A program made the position numbers and the translations under genes. From Anadara kagoshimensis (Eukaryota > Mollusca > Bivalvia > Arcoida > Arcidae), in NCBI GenBank assembly GCA_021292105.1, contig CM037870.1:50904747-50968746 (forward strand): 64,000 nucleotides of DNA, in the 5' to 3' direction. Positions 1 through 10,907 of this stretch are shown in pieces (the stretch's first letter is position 1; each line of letters starts with the position of its first letter). The notes beneath the pieces are model-generated. The model saw only the letters and a list, made by a program, of their open reading frames with translations, ran no database searches and was not told the DNA's origin.

Positions 1-1096
1 AATCAACTTATACATGTGTGATTGGGCAATAAGGTTTGTTATAAGTGTTAGCAATAATTACGTTATGCCCCACACAACAAAGTTTGAAGGTTATAATGTT
101 TTTTATCCATATGTGGTGTCTGTCCAACATAAGATTTCCACATCTTTTTCTAAATGCTTGCAGCTATTTAGCTGATTTTTGGATTGTGAGTATACCACAA
201 TGAGTTACGGTACATATGAATGTTATGTTTGTTCTTTGCTGGATTTTACAGAAATTGGACTTTGAAAATTTTCTTAGAATTTGAAGAACTCTAGGTCCAG
301 TATGTGGGTGATTGGGGCATGTGAACTGTCTCACTAAGTTTCTTTTATTTTATCATGTGAAAATGTTTCAGAGAGGATATAAATTCATAATAAAATCTCT
401 TAAGCAAGTTTATTTTATGTATGTTATTCATTAACTGATTATGTGACCAGTGCCACATTTCTGGTCATAAAAACTATTCAGCATATTATGATGAAAGAGC
501 GTCCTAAATGAAGTCAATAAGCAATTAATAATCCAAAATAACCAACAGCAATGCGTTTTTTCTGATGACAAATTGAAACGGTCACTATAATAATCAGGCA
601 CCAAGTCAACGCTTTTAAATGAGACTTGCAGGACCAAAAGACAGAGCAGCAAAACATATACCCCCCCCCCCAAAAAAAAGAAAGAATGAGACAAGATATT
701 ATTTTATTTAGTCATTCCCCCCCCACCCCCACCCCCACCCCACTACTTATAAATTGTACAAGTAAATTTTGAATCTTTTCCCTCAGATTACAAATTGGAT
801 AATCTTTTGAATTTATTTAAGATTTTGAGATATTTCAGGTATTACCAAACTTTACATAATTGTACAATAAAACCTCAATTCATTGCCATCAGTTATTTAG
901 TCAAATTTTGGAGTTATAAAAGTGTTTGACAATAAATCAAGGGGACTTATAAGGTAAAACACAGAAGAATCAATTTTTTACTTCAAATAGTGTGGTGATA
1001 AGTGCTGTGAAAAAGTTATTGAGAGACATTATAATGAAGCTTGACTTTATATTAAAATAAACTGAATTAATATTTTCTTATTTTTTCTATTTTCAG
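1..1096 (+). other. Intron upstream of the USP5/13 last exon
   Basis: No exon is recognisable here. The stretch ends in a normal splice acceptor (tctattttcag) at 1096, immediately before the USP5/13 terminal exon. It contains two C-rich simple runs on the + strand, near 661-672 and 719-742. The 87-codon open frame on the minus strand across the first run has no domain features and is not called. Confidence 0.6.
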
Positions 1097-1269
1097 AATA
1101 TAAGTTGGTAGCATTTATCAGTCATATGGGAACATCCACCATGGTTGGACATTATGTTTGTCATATCAAGAAGGATAATAAATGGGTTATATTTAATGAT
1201 GAACATGTGGCCTTATCTGAACATCCACCTAAAGACTTAGCTTATCTGTACCTGTATCAGAGGATTTGA
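1097..1269 (+). CDS. USP5: Ubiquitin C-terminal hydrolase USP5/USP13 (isopeptidase T), terminal exon
   Basis: This is the last coding exon of a deubiquitinase that, in the known family, disassembles unanchored polyubiquitin chains in cytosol and nucleus. The exon opens after the acceptor at 1095-1096 with the last two bases of a split codon. It then reads 56 codons to TGA at 1267-1269. The peptide carries the His box of the USP catalytic domain ([20 protein letters not shown]), in which the His of GHYVCHI corresponds to the catalytic histidine. It then reads WVIFND and [14 protein letters not shown]. From memory, human USP5 and USP13 end with very similar sequence and only one to three further residues. 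The rest of the gene lies left of the window. Most invertebrates have a single USP5-like gene, so the choice between USP5 and USP13 is nominal. Confidence 0.93.
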
Positions 1270-1284
1270 TGATATTGATTTAAA

Positions 1285-1715
1285 GATAAATAAGTGCTAT
1301 TTAATTTTACTGGCAGTTAAAACAAGGATTCTTCTGTCTGTATGATGAAGAAAAGTGCTATTTTGTTTTACTGACAGTTATAACAAGGATTCTTCTGTCT
1401 ATATGTTAGTGATATGTGTTTCTGTTCCTTGTAGTCAAAATCACTGTTGACTACTAATTTCTGAGAAATTCTTTCAAAATGATATCCACATTAGCAAACA
1501 TATGAAAAAATACTTTAAAAGGGCAATTTTTCACAATTTGGATACTTATAATTTATAAATTGTGGAAACCTAAGAATATTAAATGATGAAAAAGTGCTAC
1601 TTAATTTTAGCAACAGTAATAACAAGGATTCTTTTGTCTATATGAATGACTAAATGATAAAAAGTGCTATTTAATGTTTCGGTTATAACTACTAGGATTT
1701 TTCTGTCTGTTGTGA
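1285..1715 (+). repeat. Diverged tandem repeats of about 60 bp in the USP5 3' UTR
   Basis: Four related blocks share the words AAAAGTGCTATTT and AACAAGGATTCTTCTGTC, at about 1291-1345, 1352-1405, 1588-1645 and 1657-1712. Two adjacent pairs are separated by about 180 bp of non-repeated DNA. They begin about 20 bp past the USP5 stop codon, so they probably lie in its 3' UTR. No canonical AATAAA was found close downstream. Confidence 0.6.
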
Positions 1716-2956
1716 ACCTGTATTACTATGATGAATATGTAACAATTTCATATACATGTAGTTGTTTTTTGCACACAGATTCAGCATATTTTATATTTTG
1801 AATTTATTTTGTCTTATGGGCATATATTTGTTTTTATCAGTTGTTTGTCAACATAAAGTTTAAAAAAACTACTCTTCATTGAAGAAAATCACATACAAAA
1901 AGATTTTTAAAAAATAGTTAAAAAAACATAGTAATTTCAAATCATTTAGTTGTCCGAAAGAAAAGCTGTCGAGTATATGTGTTTATGCTCAATATATACT
2001 GGAAAATTTATAAGGAGGGATAAATAGTCGATCAGGAAATTGATAAAAAAAAAGAAAAAAAGAAAAATGATAATAATTTTCAGGTGCTTGAAATGTTGTT
2101 ATCCATCAATATACTGTGATAAAGCACACAATGTATCATTTACCACTATTGTATCATTTATCTATCAATTATCACTTATTGTAACAGCACACTTCTGTAC
2201 CAGAATGATTGTGATAAGTCATACTACTGGTACTACAGCTTAAAAACTGGTGTACCTACCTTTGGATTTCAAAAAATGATATTTCACACATTAAAAAAAA
2301 ATAATGATATTTCAGCAATACCATATGATGGATAGTATTTAAGAACACTTTATGATCTTCACAGCAGCTTCAGTGATGCTTTGACTTATTAAATTTAATA
2401 ATTTAAATTCTAATTAGTCTTATTTGTGTTTTATTTAGACATTGTTACTTATTTAAGAAATAATCAACATTTACCTGTGGTATATCGTCGAATAATACAC
2501 TGACTGGAGTTTACATGCGAAAGAATATATCAGGAGGTGGCTTTGCATTTCACTATCTATTTGCAAAAAGGTCTATTGAAACAATTCGGCTGTTGAGATT
2601 ACCTCCATTGAAACCATTGTTTGCGACTCATAGCATGATGTCATAAGATACGCAAGGGAGTACGTCATTAATACGGAACAGCGATGGGTATATCGTTTGT
2701 TATACCACGGCTGGCTTCTTCATGTTTCATATGAAGGAAAACGCAGGTCATGTTAGAATTTGTATTACAGTCTCACTTTTGTTTGTCAATAGGGTCTTTG
2801 GCACATATCAGTACAATTTTTACCTGTATGTCTTGAAAAATGTTAAATCTTGATTATAGGCTTTCAATATTTAATCTGCAACCCTCATGACAAGATATTT
2901 CCAACTATAGACTAGGCACATTTTCAGAAAATGTGACTTGAAGCGGCATTTTTTAG
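1716..2956. other. Intergenic stretch, nothing recognised
   Basis: A/T-rich DNA after the USP5 gene. The small open frame at 2040-2243 starts in an A/G run and shows no family features. Confidence 0.4.
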
Positions 2957-3925
2957 TAAAAGTTGGTAACATCGTTATCTAACCTAATTCGAGGGTGCTG
3001 AATTCGAAAATGGCGGATACCAAGCTGAATTTGAGTTTTTGAACCCATAATTCAAAAAACAAAATGGCGGCTAAAATTAATGGTGAATCAATGCAAAAAT
3101 GCTAATTGGGTCGACAAATTGTGGTAAAAGTTGGTAACATGATTTATTTAACATAATTTGAAGATGCCGAATTCAAAAATGACCGATACAAAGCTCAATT
3201 TTGAGTTTTTTAACCCATAATTCCAAAATCAAAATGGCCACTTAAATTCAAAGTGTACCAATGCAAAAATGTTCATTGGGGTGGCAAATTTTAGTAAAAG
3301 TTGGTAACATGCTTCATTCAACATTATTCGAGTTTGCTGAATTTCAAAATGAAGGATACCAAGCTAAATTTTGAGTTCTTTAACCCATAATTCCAAAAAC
3401 AAAATGGCGACTAAAATTGATGGTGTACCAACGCAAAATATGTTACTTGAGTTGACAAATTTTGGTAAAAGTTAGTAGCATGCTTTATTCAGTATCATTC
3501 GAAGTTGATGAATGCACAAATGGCGGATACCAAGCTAAATTTTAAGGTTTTGAACCCATAATTCCAAAAACAAAATGGCGACCTAAATCCATAGTGTACC
3601 AATGCAAAAATGTTACTTGGGGTGGCAAATATTAGCAAAAGTTGATAACATGCGTTTGAAATATAAATTGAGAGTACTAAATTCAAAACTTGCAAAAGTC
3701 ATTCAAAGGGAAGGATTTACCCATATTTCCAAAAACAAAATGGCGACTGTTTCAATTTATGCGTATTATTTCACAGTGTTATTGAAGTTACATGTTTATC
3801 AAAAGATGGTACTTTGTTCATTTTAACATTTCAGCATAACTTGAGGTTGCTAAATTAAAATGGAAGAGGCTAAAGTGAAGTTTAAATGTTTAAACCCAAT
3901 GTAAAAGTACTTCTAAAAGTAATGT
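2957..3925 (+). repeat. Tandem array of about 170 bp, six diverged copies
   Basis: Copies begin near 2957, 3125, 3295, 3466 and 3636 (at TAAAAGTTGGTAACAT or close variants), giving a period of 168-171 bp. A sixth, more diverged copy is centred near 3850-3900. Each copy carries the words AAAATGGCG, GATACCAAGCT, AACCCATAATTCC and TACCAATGCAAAAATG. Small ORFs in the array are repeat shadows. Repeat units of roughly this length occur in bivalve satellites, but I cannot assign a named family. Confidence 0.85.
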
Positions 3926-6639
3926 GGAGGTTATAAGTGTTTGTTAATTATGTGTGCCTTTTGCATATTACACTTATGAAATCTACATGATTAAATTAAG
4001 TCCATGTCTAAAACTATACTGAAACACTGCTTTATTAAGATCATGGCGTGAAATTGATAAACTAATAGTAAAAATCGAAACTTGTGTTTAAAATGCAGAA
4101 AAAGCCTGTTCAGGAACAGTCTTTTATATAGAGTTTACCACATGTTCTTGCAAAATAGTATGTAAAACCCATTGTTGTAAATGTCAAAATACCAAATTGT
4201 AATGATTTGAACTTTGCCGGTAACATTGCATTATTTTTCAACATAGTATCAGTCTCTATACAGTTTTGGCAGCGGTGTTTAAGGAACTCAATGCAACTTT
4301 TAAAGAATTCATTTTCTTTTAAAGTCAGAAGTCCTCCAATGAATATATGACATCATCATCTGACTATAAAACTAAGTAAAGTAAATGACCGTTTTCAGTG
4401 TTGGAAATAGACGAAAGACTGATGTGCAAGCTTAAGCAATAAGCTGGCCACTCAATCATTAAAAATCTAAAGCCACAATCGTTAATTGCAGTCAAGGCAA
4501 TGGTAGCATTGTGCTAGTGGACCAACACACCTTTACTGAGTTTTCCAAAACACTAGAGTGGAATATTTTTCCGTAACAGCCTCACAAGTAATACAAATAA
4601 TATGACATTTATTTTTTGTCCCTTTCGGAAATAATCTACCATCAGAATATCATCAATATCTCAGATAACCGTTGTCATAACCTTTCTAGATAATGGAACA
4701 GTCTTTTTCTGCCTTCTTTGGCGGAGGTGAACCAGAGTGGTTCCATTGTTTTGACTGTTGTTTGGGCTCTGGGATGCTTTGTCTCCATAGTAACAAAGCT
4801 CGTATGGGAGCTAGCAGTATCTACCACTAAAAAATTTAGATTAACGCGCGACAAAGTGCATCTTGTTTGTTTCTGATTAATTGCCAGAAGCCCAACGGGC
4901 TCAAAGCTTTCTCACCTTAATACCGATATTTATGGCTTTTATCCACGTTTCCACAATTTTAAAATGATTTGTGGTTAAACTTCCAAAATTTGTGAAAATC
5001 TTTAATTTTAAAGTATTTTTACAGAGTTGCAAAAACAATTTTCTTTTTGAAAGAAAAGGATTTCTCAGAAATTAGCAGCCAATGTTGTTTTCGGCTACCA
5101 TGAATGAAAACAAACCTCTATTGACCATTTTGGGGTTGCAACAGTGGCATGCCTTCCAAGAATGGGGTCACCATATATGTTCTGCCGTTTATAATACGCC
5201 AACTACTTTTTACTATTGCTTATCAAGGGGCATCTTTTCCTGTGCTGCTTTCATATCAGTATGGATAGCCTTAGGTGCTTCACCGTTCTCTTGCAAATAT
5301 TGGATCCTGCTCTTTCACAATTTTTTACATTTGCCAAGTCACAAGGAGTAATACCTTGTTGATATTAACTTAAAAAACGACACTGGTCTTCGGATACACA
5401 ATCAGGAAATAGAGGGGTTGAAAAGGGACATCATCGTTAATCTCCTTTTTAACAGAAGGCTCACGACATATCATTCAACCCGCATACTTCTTACCAATTC
5501 ATAAAACCAAGTGTAGTGTTGCCTTTGCTATGGTTAAATGTCAAATTTTACAACAACATTTTGTAATGCAAGTTCACAAATTTAGCAAAAAGTCAGCTTT
5601 GAGTTGCTCGGTGATGACTTAGCACCTCAGAGTCCTCTAAATAGGTTTTTAAAGGCTAGTTTAGTTACATTTACTTGGCTCTTCCTCTGTTAAAAGGAAA
5701 AAATTCGCAAACACAGATTTCGGTTTTGTAAGCTATTTCATTCACATTCTGGTCTACATAAATCAGTGTTTCAGCATGTTATATGTAATACTTAATTCAA
5801 TTCATTTAATTTAACAGAAACATGCAGTCCCATGTTCAAATTACAATCCAAAAACAAAAGTAAAAAATTTAAAACTGGCTGAAGTTAAATATTGAACTTT
5901 ATCCAGGATATGTAACAAAAAATAACCGTACATAACGGTGAAACATGTTTTACAACTAATAAATTCAGTTACGTTTTAGAAAAACATTTTACCTTATTTT
6001 TAAGTTTTTAATATATAAATTTACCTCACACAAAGGATATTTGGAATAAATATGTACATAACTTTTTTCATAATGATCTTTGTCGCTAGGCCACCTGAGA
6101 CGAAGGCTGACCAGCATGCCAATCTTTTGATTTCATAGATTCAAACCACCTTTTTCAGAGTTATTGCCCCTAAAAATAATATTTTTGCAAAGTTTGCTGG
6201 TTTTGTGACTATTTACTTGAAAACTATTAGTGTTATATAAGTGCAATGCATTGAAAAACATGAGCATGACAAGCTAAGTAGCAATGTTTGTAAAAAATAT
6301 GATGATCCATAGAGGAGATGTTACCCCTGGAGTATAATTTTTGCGATTTTTTTCATATTTTTTTTTAAAAGTATTATAAACAAAATCACGAAGTCGCAAA
6401 AATAATCAACATGCCAAGATCTAACCCCATAGCAAATTGTGTATATGATAATCAACGAAAATGTTGTTGCCTCTAAAATTTCAGTATTTTCTAAATGTTT
6501 TCAGGTGAGCAATAATGCCCGTGGACCTTTTGTTTAAATTGTTTGCTCATTAACACCCAATTAAGCCTTGAAATATTACAATATTTGATTAATAGCTGTT
6601 TTTTTGCCATTATAACAACTTCTATATCAAAATTTACGC
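3926..6639. other. Intergenic stretch, no gene supported
   Basis: No gene is recognised. An 89-codon open frame at 5082-5351 has no identifiable domain. Translations of the opposite strand over the same bases look faintly protein-like in several frames but are full of stops. The part from 6085 to 6530 reads like dispersed molluscan repeat DNA (GAGTTATTGCCCCTAAA), but has no second copy in the window. Confidence 0.35.
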
Positions 6640-6850
6640 AAAAAACCTTTTTGATTTTGGCGGCCATTTTGTATTTAAATTTTGACCTACTTAGAGCAAT
6701 TTTTCAGCTTGGTATCCGCCATTTTCGAACTCAGCACACCCAAATTAGGTAAGAAGGATATATGGTTTGCTTTTACTAAAAAATGCCTCTTCCTCTTTAA
6801 AACGACGTCTTTTCTGAAAATGTGCCTAGTCTACTATAAAACTGTTGACC
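6640..6850 (-). repeat. Inverted relative of the 170-bp array and its left flank
   Basis: Read on the minus strand, this block contains AGACTAGGCACATTTTCAGA, GGCATTTTTTAGTAAAAG, AAAATGGCGGATACCAAGCT and AAAATGGCCGCC in the same order as positions 2910-3075 on the plus strand. It is a single copy in reverse orientation about 3.5 kb from the array. It includes the non-tandem flank found left of the array, so it represents the parent dispersed element and not just one satellite unit. Confidence 0.75.
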
Positions 6851-7769
6851 TACACATAACATTACAGGGTATAATGGAACTAAGTGATTGTATTTTATGC
6901 CCTAGTTAAGATTTCACTTACTTTGAAGACGTCAGATCTTTGATGGGTGTCCGTAGAGAAAAAACCCACAAACAACAGTGAATTATCAAACTTTCTCATA
7001 TTAGGTAGGATCTGCAATGTCTCATTGAATGAGGGCTCAATAAATAATGAGAGTAATATTAACAAATTAATGAGTATGGGAATACTGGTACATTTTTCTT
7101 GCTGCTGTACACACTGTGATGCTTAAGCTTATGTTAAATACACAATTAAGTGTTCCAGACCATATTGCTCCATGTAGTGCCCATACACAGCCAAATATTG
7201 AGGCACTTGACATCAAGTGCAACATCTTTCATCCCTGTGTGTGTAGTCTTTACACATCATTGTCTCTTATTTGTTGTTATTGCCTTAGGTTAAATTTGAC
7301 CTTAGTCATTAGCTTAGTTAAAGTTGCTTTGATGTTAATCTACTATCATTTGGGTCTAGTACAAGGCAGCTCAAAAGATTTGTAAAGATACACCTGCCAG
7401 GTGGCTTTTTCTTAGATTATACTAGAAATGGTTAACTGATTCTGTTTGGCTTCAAAATTACCTATGTGACGAAAAATTTTGGGAAAACAGTTATTGTATA
7501 ACTATACAAGGCGACCATTGGACCTAAGAATATGGCGTTTGTATACAGTTGGTCTTTATACATGTATAGAGATAATTTTCGGTTGAAAAGTGAGGCAGAG
7601 ACCTTAAAGCGGTGGATTTTTTATGCATGTGATTAATCCAGCTGTGGACACTATAGCAGGTTTTACTGTAATTTTCAATCCATTTTTGTGAACAATGTTG
7701 ATATACACATAATAAAATTTCTTGGTTATCCATTATGCTAACGTGAATATAAAGGGACATGGCTGTATT
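6851..7769. other. Intergenic stretch, nothing recognised
   Basis: Only short open frames without family features (7116-7385 on +, 7524-7760 on -). No repeat partner was noticed elsewhere in the window. Confidence 0.35.
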
Positions 7770-8141
7770 GATGTTGTTGTTGAATATTGTTTAACGTCAC
7801 ATCAACAATTTTCATCTATTAGCGACAAAATTAAGTTTATTAAATTAAATCTTAATGATTAATCAAAGAAAAAGATAATACACGAGATGTGTGAGCGTGT
7901 TGTATGGCATTGTTCTAGCGCGCACTCGGAGTGACTTTAAGGTGCTAGCTCACGGGCATAGCATGCCGCAGACAAGCATACCGTTTCCCTGTCTAGACTC
8001 TGTCCTCTTAAAACTGAGCACCAGACGAGGATGCAGTATTTCAAATTTTATGCCTTATGCTTGACCCAGTCAGGATTCGAACCCACAATCTTCCGCTTTA
8101 AATGGGGACACTGCCATTGAACCACTGAGGTAACTGTATCG
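7770..8141 (-). mobile_element. tRNA-derived SINE
   Basis: Reading the minus strand from 8141, the head looks like a tRNA-derived Pol III promoter: CTCAGTGGTTCAATGGCAG as an A-box region and GGGTTCGAATCC as a B box. The far end (about 7790) reads GACGTTAAACAATATTCAAC, the tail style of mollusc SINEs. The other two SINEs here share the head-and-tail layout. It ends about 130 bp upstream of the lectin start codon, so it sits in that gene's promoter region. Confidence 0.7.
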
Positions 8142-8272
8142 AGAAAAAGTTCTTTAATTCCCCCTTCTCAGTTTGCATGTACGACAATATTATTGTTATC
8201 ATTTGATCCGAGGTCATCTCGTACTAAGCGCCTTATCTTGTGTTAGAAATTATCTGTAAAAGCAAATTGACC

Positions 8273-10329
8273 ATGTCTTCTAACTTTTCAACGGTAGCAG
8301 GATGTTTTGTTGTATTTTCATTGCTGATTTCAGGACTTTCAGGTAATATACATAAGTATTACGTATTTTGTAAACAACTGAAAACAAAATTAAACCTAGT
8401 CCATGTTAAAATTTAACTGGTGAGTTATGTTGACCTCCGAGCTTCACTATGTCTCATTCGGACATGATAACACAGACACACACGCGCGCGCGCGAAGCAT
8501 GGAGGCGATTCAATACGTCATCAGTAACTTTAGCTTATTGCCTCGATGTAGCCCATACTTTAGACACAAAGAATACCTATTATCTATCTGATGTTTTGCT
8601 GCCTTTTCCAAAAAAAAAAATGTCCAGCCACATTGAGGATCAGAACTGGTCTAGCTTTAATGGAACGGGTCAGATATATATACCCATAAATAAAACTACA
8701 TAAAAACTAAAACAAAATTGTGAGCCACAAGCTCACAAAAATACCCCCGCTCCCAAAAATCCATCGGATCAAATTTTTAAATAGGAGGTGCACATCTACA
8801 TTATATCACAAAGATTGTGTGAAAGTTTCATGAAAATCCATTGAAGGATTTAGGAGGAGTTGCGGATAAGAGATAGGTACCCTAAGGTGTAACGGAAGGA
8901 CGGACGGACACTCCTGTCACTATATAACCCCCCCCCCCCACTTTTTAAGCGGGGGTATAATAAACAACTATTGAATTCACATAGAATTTCAACATAAGCA
9001 AATGACGAGTTAGAATTATTAGAATATGAAAATAAAATACAATTATCTGTAGTCGCACAGCATTACACATTTTGAACCTAGCAAAATAATCATTTCGTGT
9101 TTCCTATTACAACTTTTACCATCTCCGGTGTTAATGGAATTTGTTATTCATTCCGTCGTAGCAAAAAAATGTGTGTGGACGCAATGTTGTTTATTGCTGC
9201 ATTCTAGAAGTACATTGCAATAGTAAAATGCATAATCTTTAATAAAAGTTCTTGTACAACTTAGTTTTATCAAAATGACAGACAGACTCGGACACATACT
9301 GTTACTATTAGTGAATATTAATCGTTAATGAAAATATGCATTACAGCTGCCGGAATCGACCTTTGTCCACAACAACGTGACAAATTTGAGCACCTTTTAC
9401 CCTACAAAGACCAATGTCTACAGCTGATGACAGGAAATGACTCCAAACAGTGGTTATATGCCCATCAAGACTGTTTACTACAAGGAGGCGACTTACTGGA
9501 GATAACAGACGCAGAAATGCAGAAATTTGTCATGTCCAAACTCCATGATATATCCCAGTTTGACATCTGGCTTGGTGTTACAGATAGCGTGGTGGAGGGT
9601 AAATGGGTCTGGGTATCCGGTATGTGATAAAATAGTTTTTATTTTTTAATTTCACACGTGGCGAATGTTACTAGCTAGATAAGAGGTGCTTACCCTTCCG
9701 GAGCACCCGGTTTCACTTCCCTGGTGGATGTTCACGTGTTTTAACTTAATTTGCCAGTTTTCTCAAGGTTTTAACTTTGTTTTTGTGATTGTTATATGTA
9801 TATGGGTCAGTATATTTGTGGTTGATTACAAGTGTAGATCACTTTTACTTCTGAGTTTTTTGTATGTAATAAAAACCACAATATAAACACATGATGCCAG
9901 ATTCCATCGTATTGAAAAAAACGTTTGTGTTTTATCATGGCAACAATTACATAGGTGTTATTGCATATCTTAAAATTTAAATTGTTCAAACTATTGCCAG
10001 ATGCGTATGATTGAAGGTCACCTTTGTCTTGTCTTGTTTCACTGTTTTTGTTGTTCATGTTCTAGAACAACACTTTAATCAACATTTCTATATTTTATTT
10101 TGGGTTGTATCGATACTTCAAAATTTAATTCTTTATTCACATTTTATAGGAGCTTCAGTGGAGGGTCATTATTGTAACTGGTACCCAGGACAAGGTCCTG
10201 CTCAACATGATTACCTACTGGCTGATTTTATGGACTGTGGTATACTTAAGTATCATGATAGTGGCTACTGGTATAACTACCCTTGTGTATCACCAATTGG
10301 TTTTGATTTTAATTACATTTGTCAATACG
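8273..10329 (+). CDS. Secreted C-type lectin-like protein (three exons seen; 3' end not found)
   Basis: Exon 1 (8273-8342) encodes the signal peptide MSSNFSTVAGCFVVFSLLIS and ends at a GTAATA donor. Exon 2 (9347-9619; acceptor ATTACAG, donor GTATGT) and exon 3 (10150-10329; acceptor TTTATAG, donor GTAAGT) encode one C-type lectin domain. All three junctions are phase 1, so the exons join in frame to at least 174 aa. Landmarks in order: an N-terminal LC and DQC (the extra disulphide of long-form domains), GGDLLEI, WLGVTDSVVEGKWVWVSG, an FMDC cysteine, YWYNYPC and a final FNYICQYG. The usual sugar-specificity triplets EPN and QPD are absent (the loop reads YPGQGPAQHD), so calcium-dependent sugar binding is uncertain. 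In molluscs such proteins are typically secreted recognition factors. Exon 3 ends at a good donor, so at least one more exon with the stop is expected downstream. The introns carry a small TIR element and a family A tail. Confidence 0.85.
8741..8958. mobile_element. MITE-like element with 11-bp terminal inverted repeats, in lectin intron 1
   Basis: The ends are inverted copies of each other: ATACCCCCGCT at 8741-8751 and its reverse complement at 8948-8958. The interior includes GGACGGACGGACAC and a run of about 10 C. A small hairpin (TGAGC-CACAA-GCTCA) lies just outside the left end. No coding capacity. No second copy lies in this window, so mobility is inferred from structure. Confidence 0.55.
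9640..9820 (+). mobile_element. Family A retroelement 3' tail, lectin intron 2
   Basis: Non-coding part of the family A 3' end, from about CACACGTGGCG to GGGTCAGTATATTTG. It carries two E-box words CACGTG, at 9655-9660 and 9733-9738. The family is described at 18910-19345. Confidence 0.8.
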
Positions 10330-10371
10330 GTAAGTTTGTTCTACTTTTGTCTTGATTTTTCGTATATAAAG

Positions 10372-10505
10372 TATACCTTTCCGGAGCACCCGGTCTCACT
10401 TTCTTGGTGGATGTTCATGGGTTTAACCTAATTTGCCAGCTTCAAAGTTTTAACTATGCTCTGTAATTGTGGTTTGGACATGGATTGGTATAATTGTTTT
10501 TGATA
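10372..10505 (+). mobile_element. Family A retroelement 3' tail, downstream of lectin exon 3
   Basis: Starts at CCTTTCCGGAGCACCCGG and runs to the T-rich end (TTGGACATGGATTGG). The part that carries the first CACGTG in other copies is missing, so it is truncated more deeply at its 5' side. It begins 43 bp after lectin exon 3, which obscures the search for the next exon. Confidence 0.75.
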
Positions 10506-10907
10506 AAAGTGGATAAACTAAAAAGAAATGGTTTCCATTATTGAGAAAGAAAGGTTATTAAAATACATAATTGACCCAGACCTTATAACACTATCTGTAA
10601 CCTTTGGAGTATCGATTGTCAAAATGTCTAAAACACTGATTGACGGATTACATTGCCTCTCGAAGATCCTTGTACGAGAATGCAAGATTGTTTGCTGAAG
10701 AGGTAGTTTTCTCCAGGAATTCTGGTTTTCTTCCACCTCCGAACTGATCCCCTCGATATAAGGGAAAAAAATCTTGATTGAGGGGTAAAACAGCGTATAA
10801 CTCATCTCCTTTCTTGACCATAACCCAACATAAACGCCGACAATTTAACTATAAATGTACATATAGCAGATTTGTGAAATCCAATTTTCGGCCATTCTAT
10901 AAATTTG

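Noticed and set aside
5082..5351. 89-codon ORF, with protein-like words in the opposite strand frames
   Set aside because: No frame gives a consistent family match; treated as non-coding.
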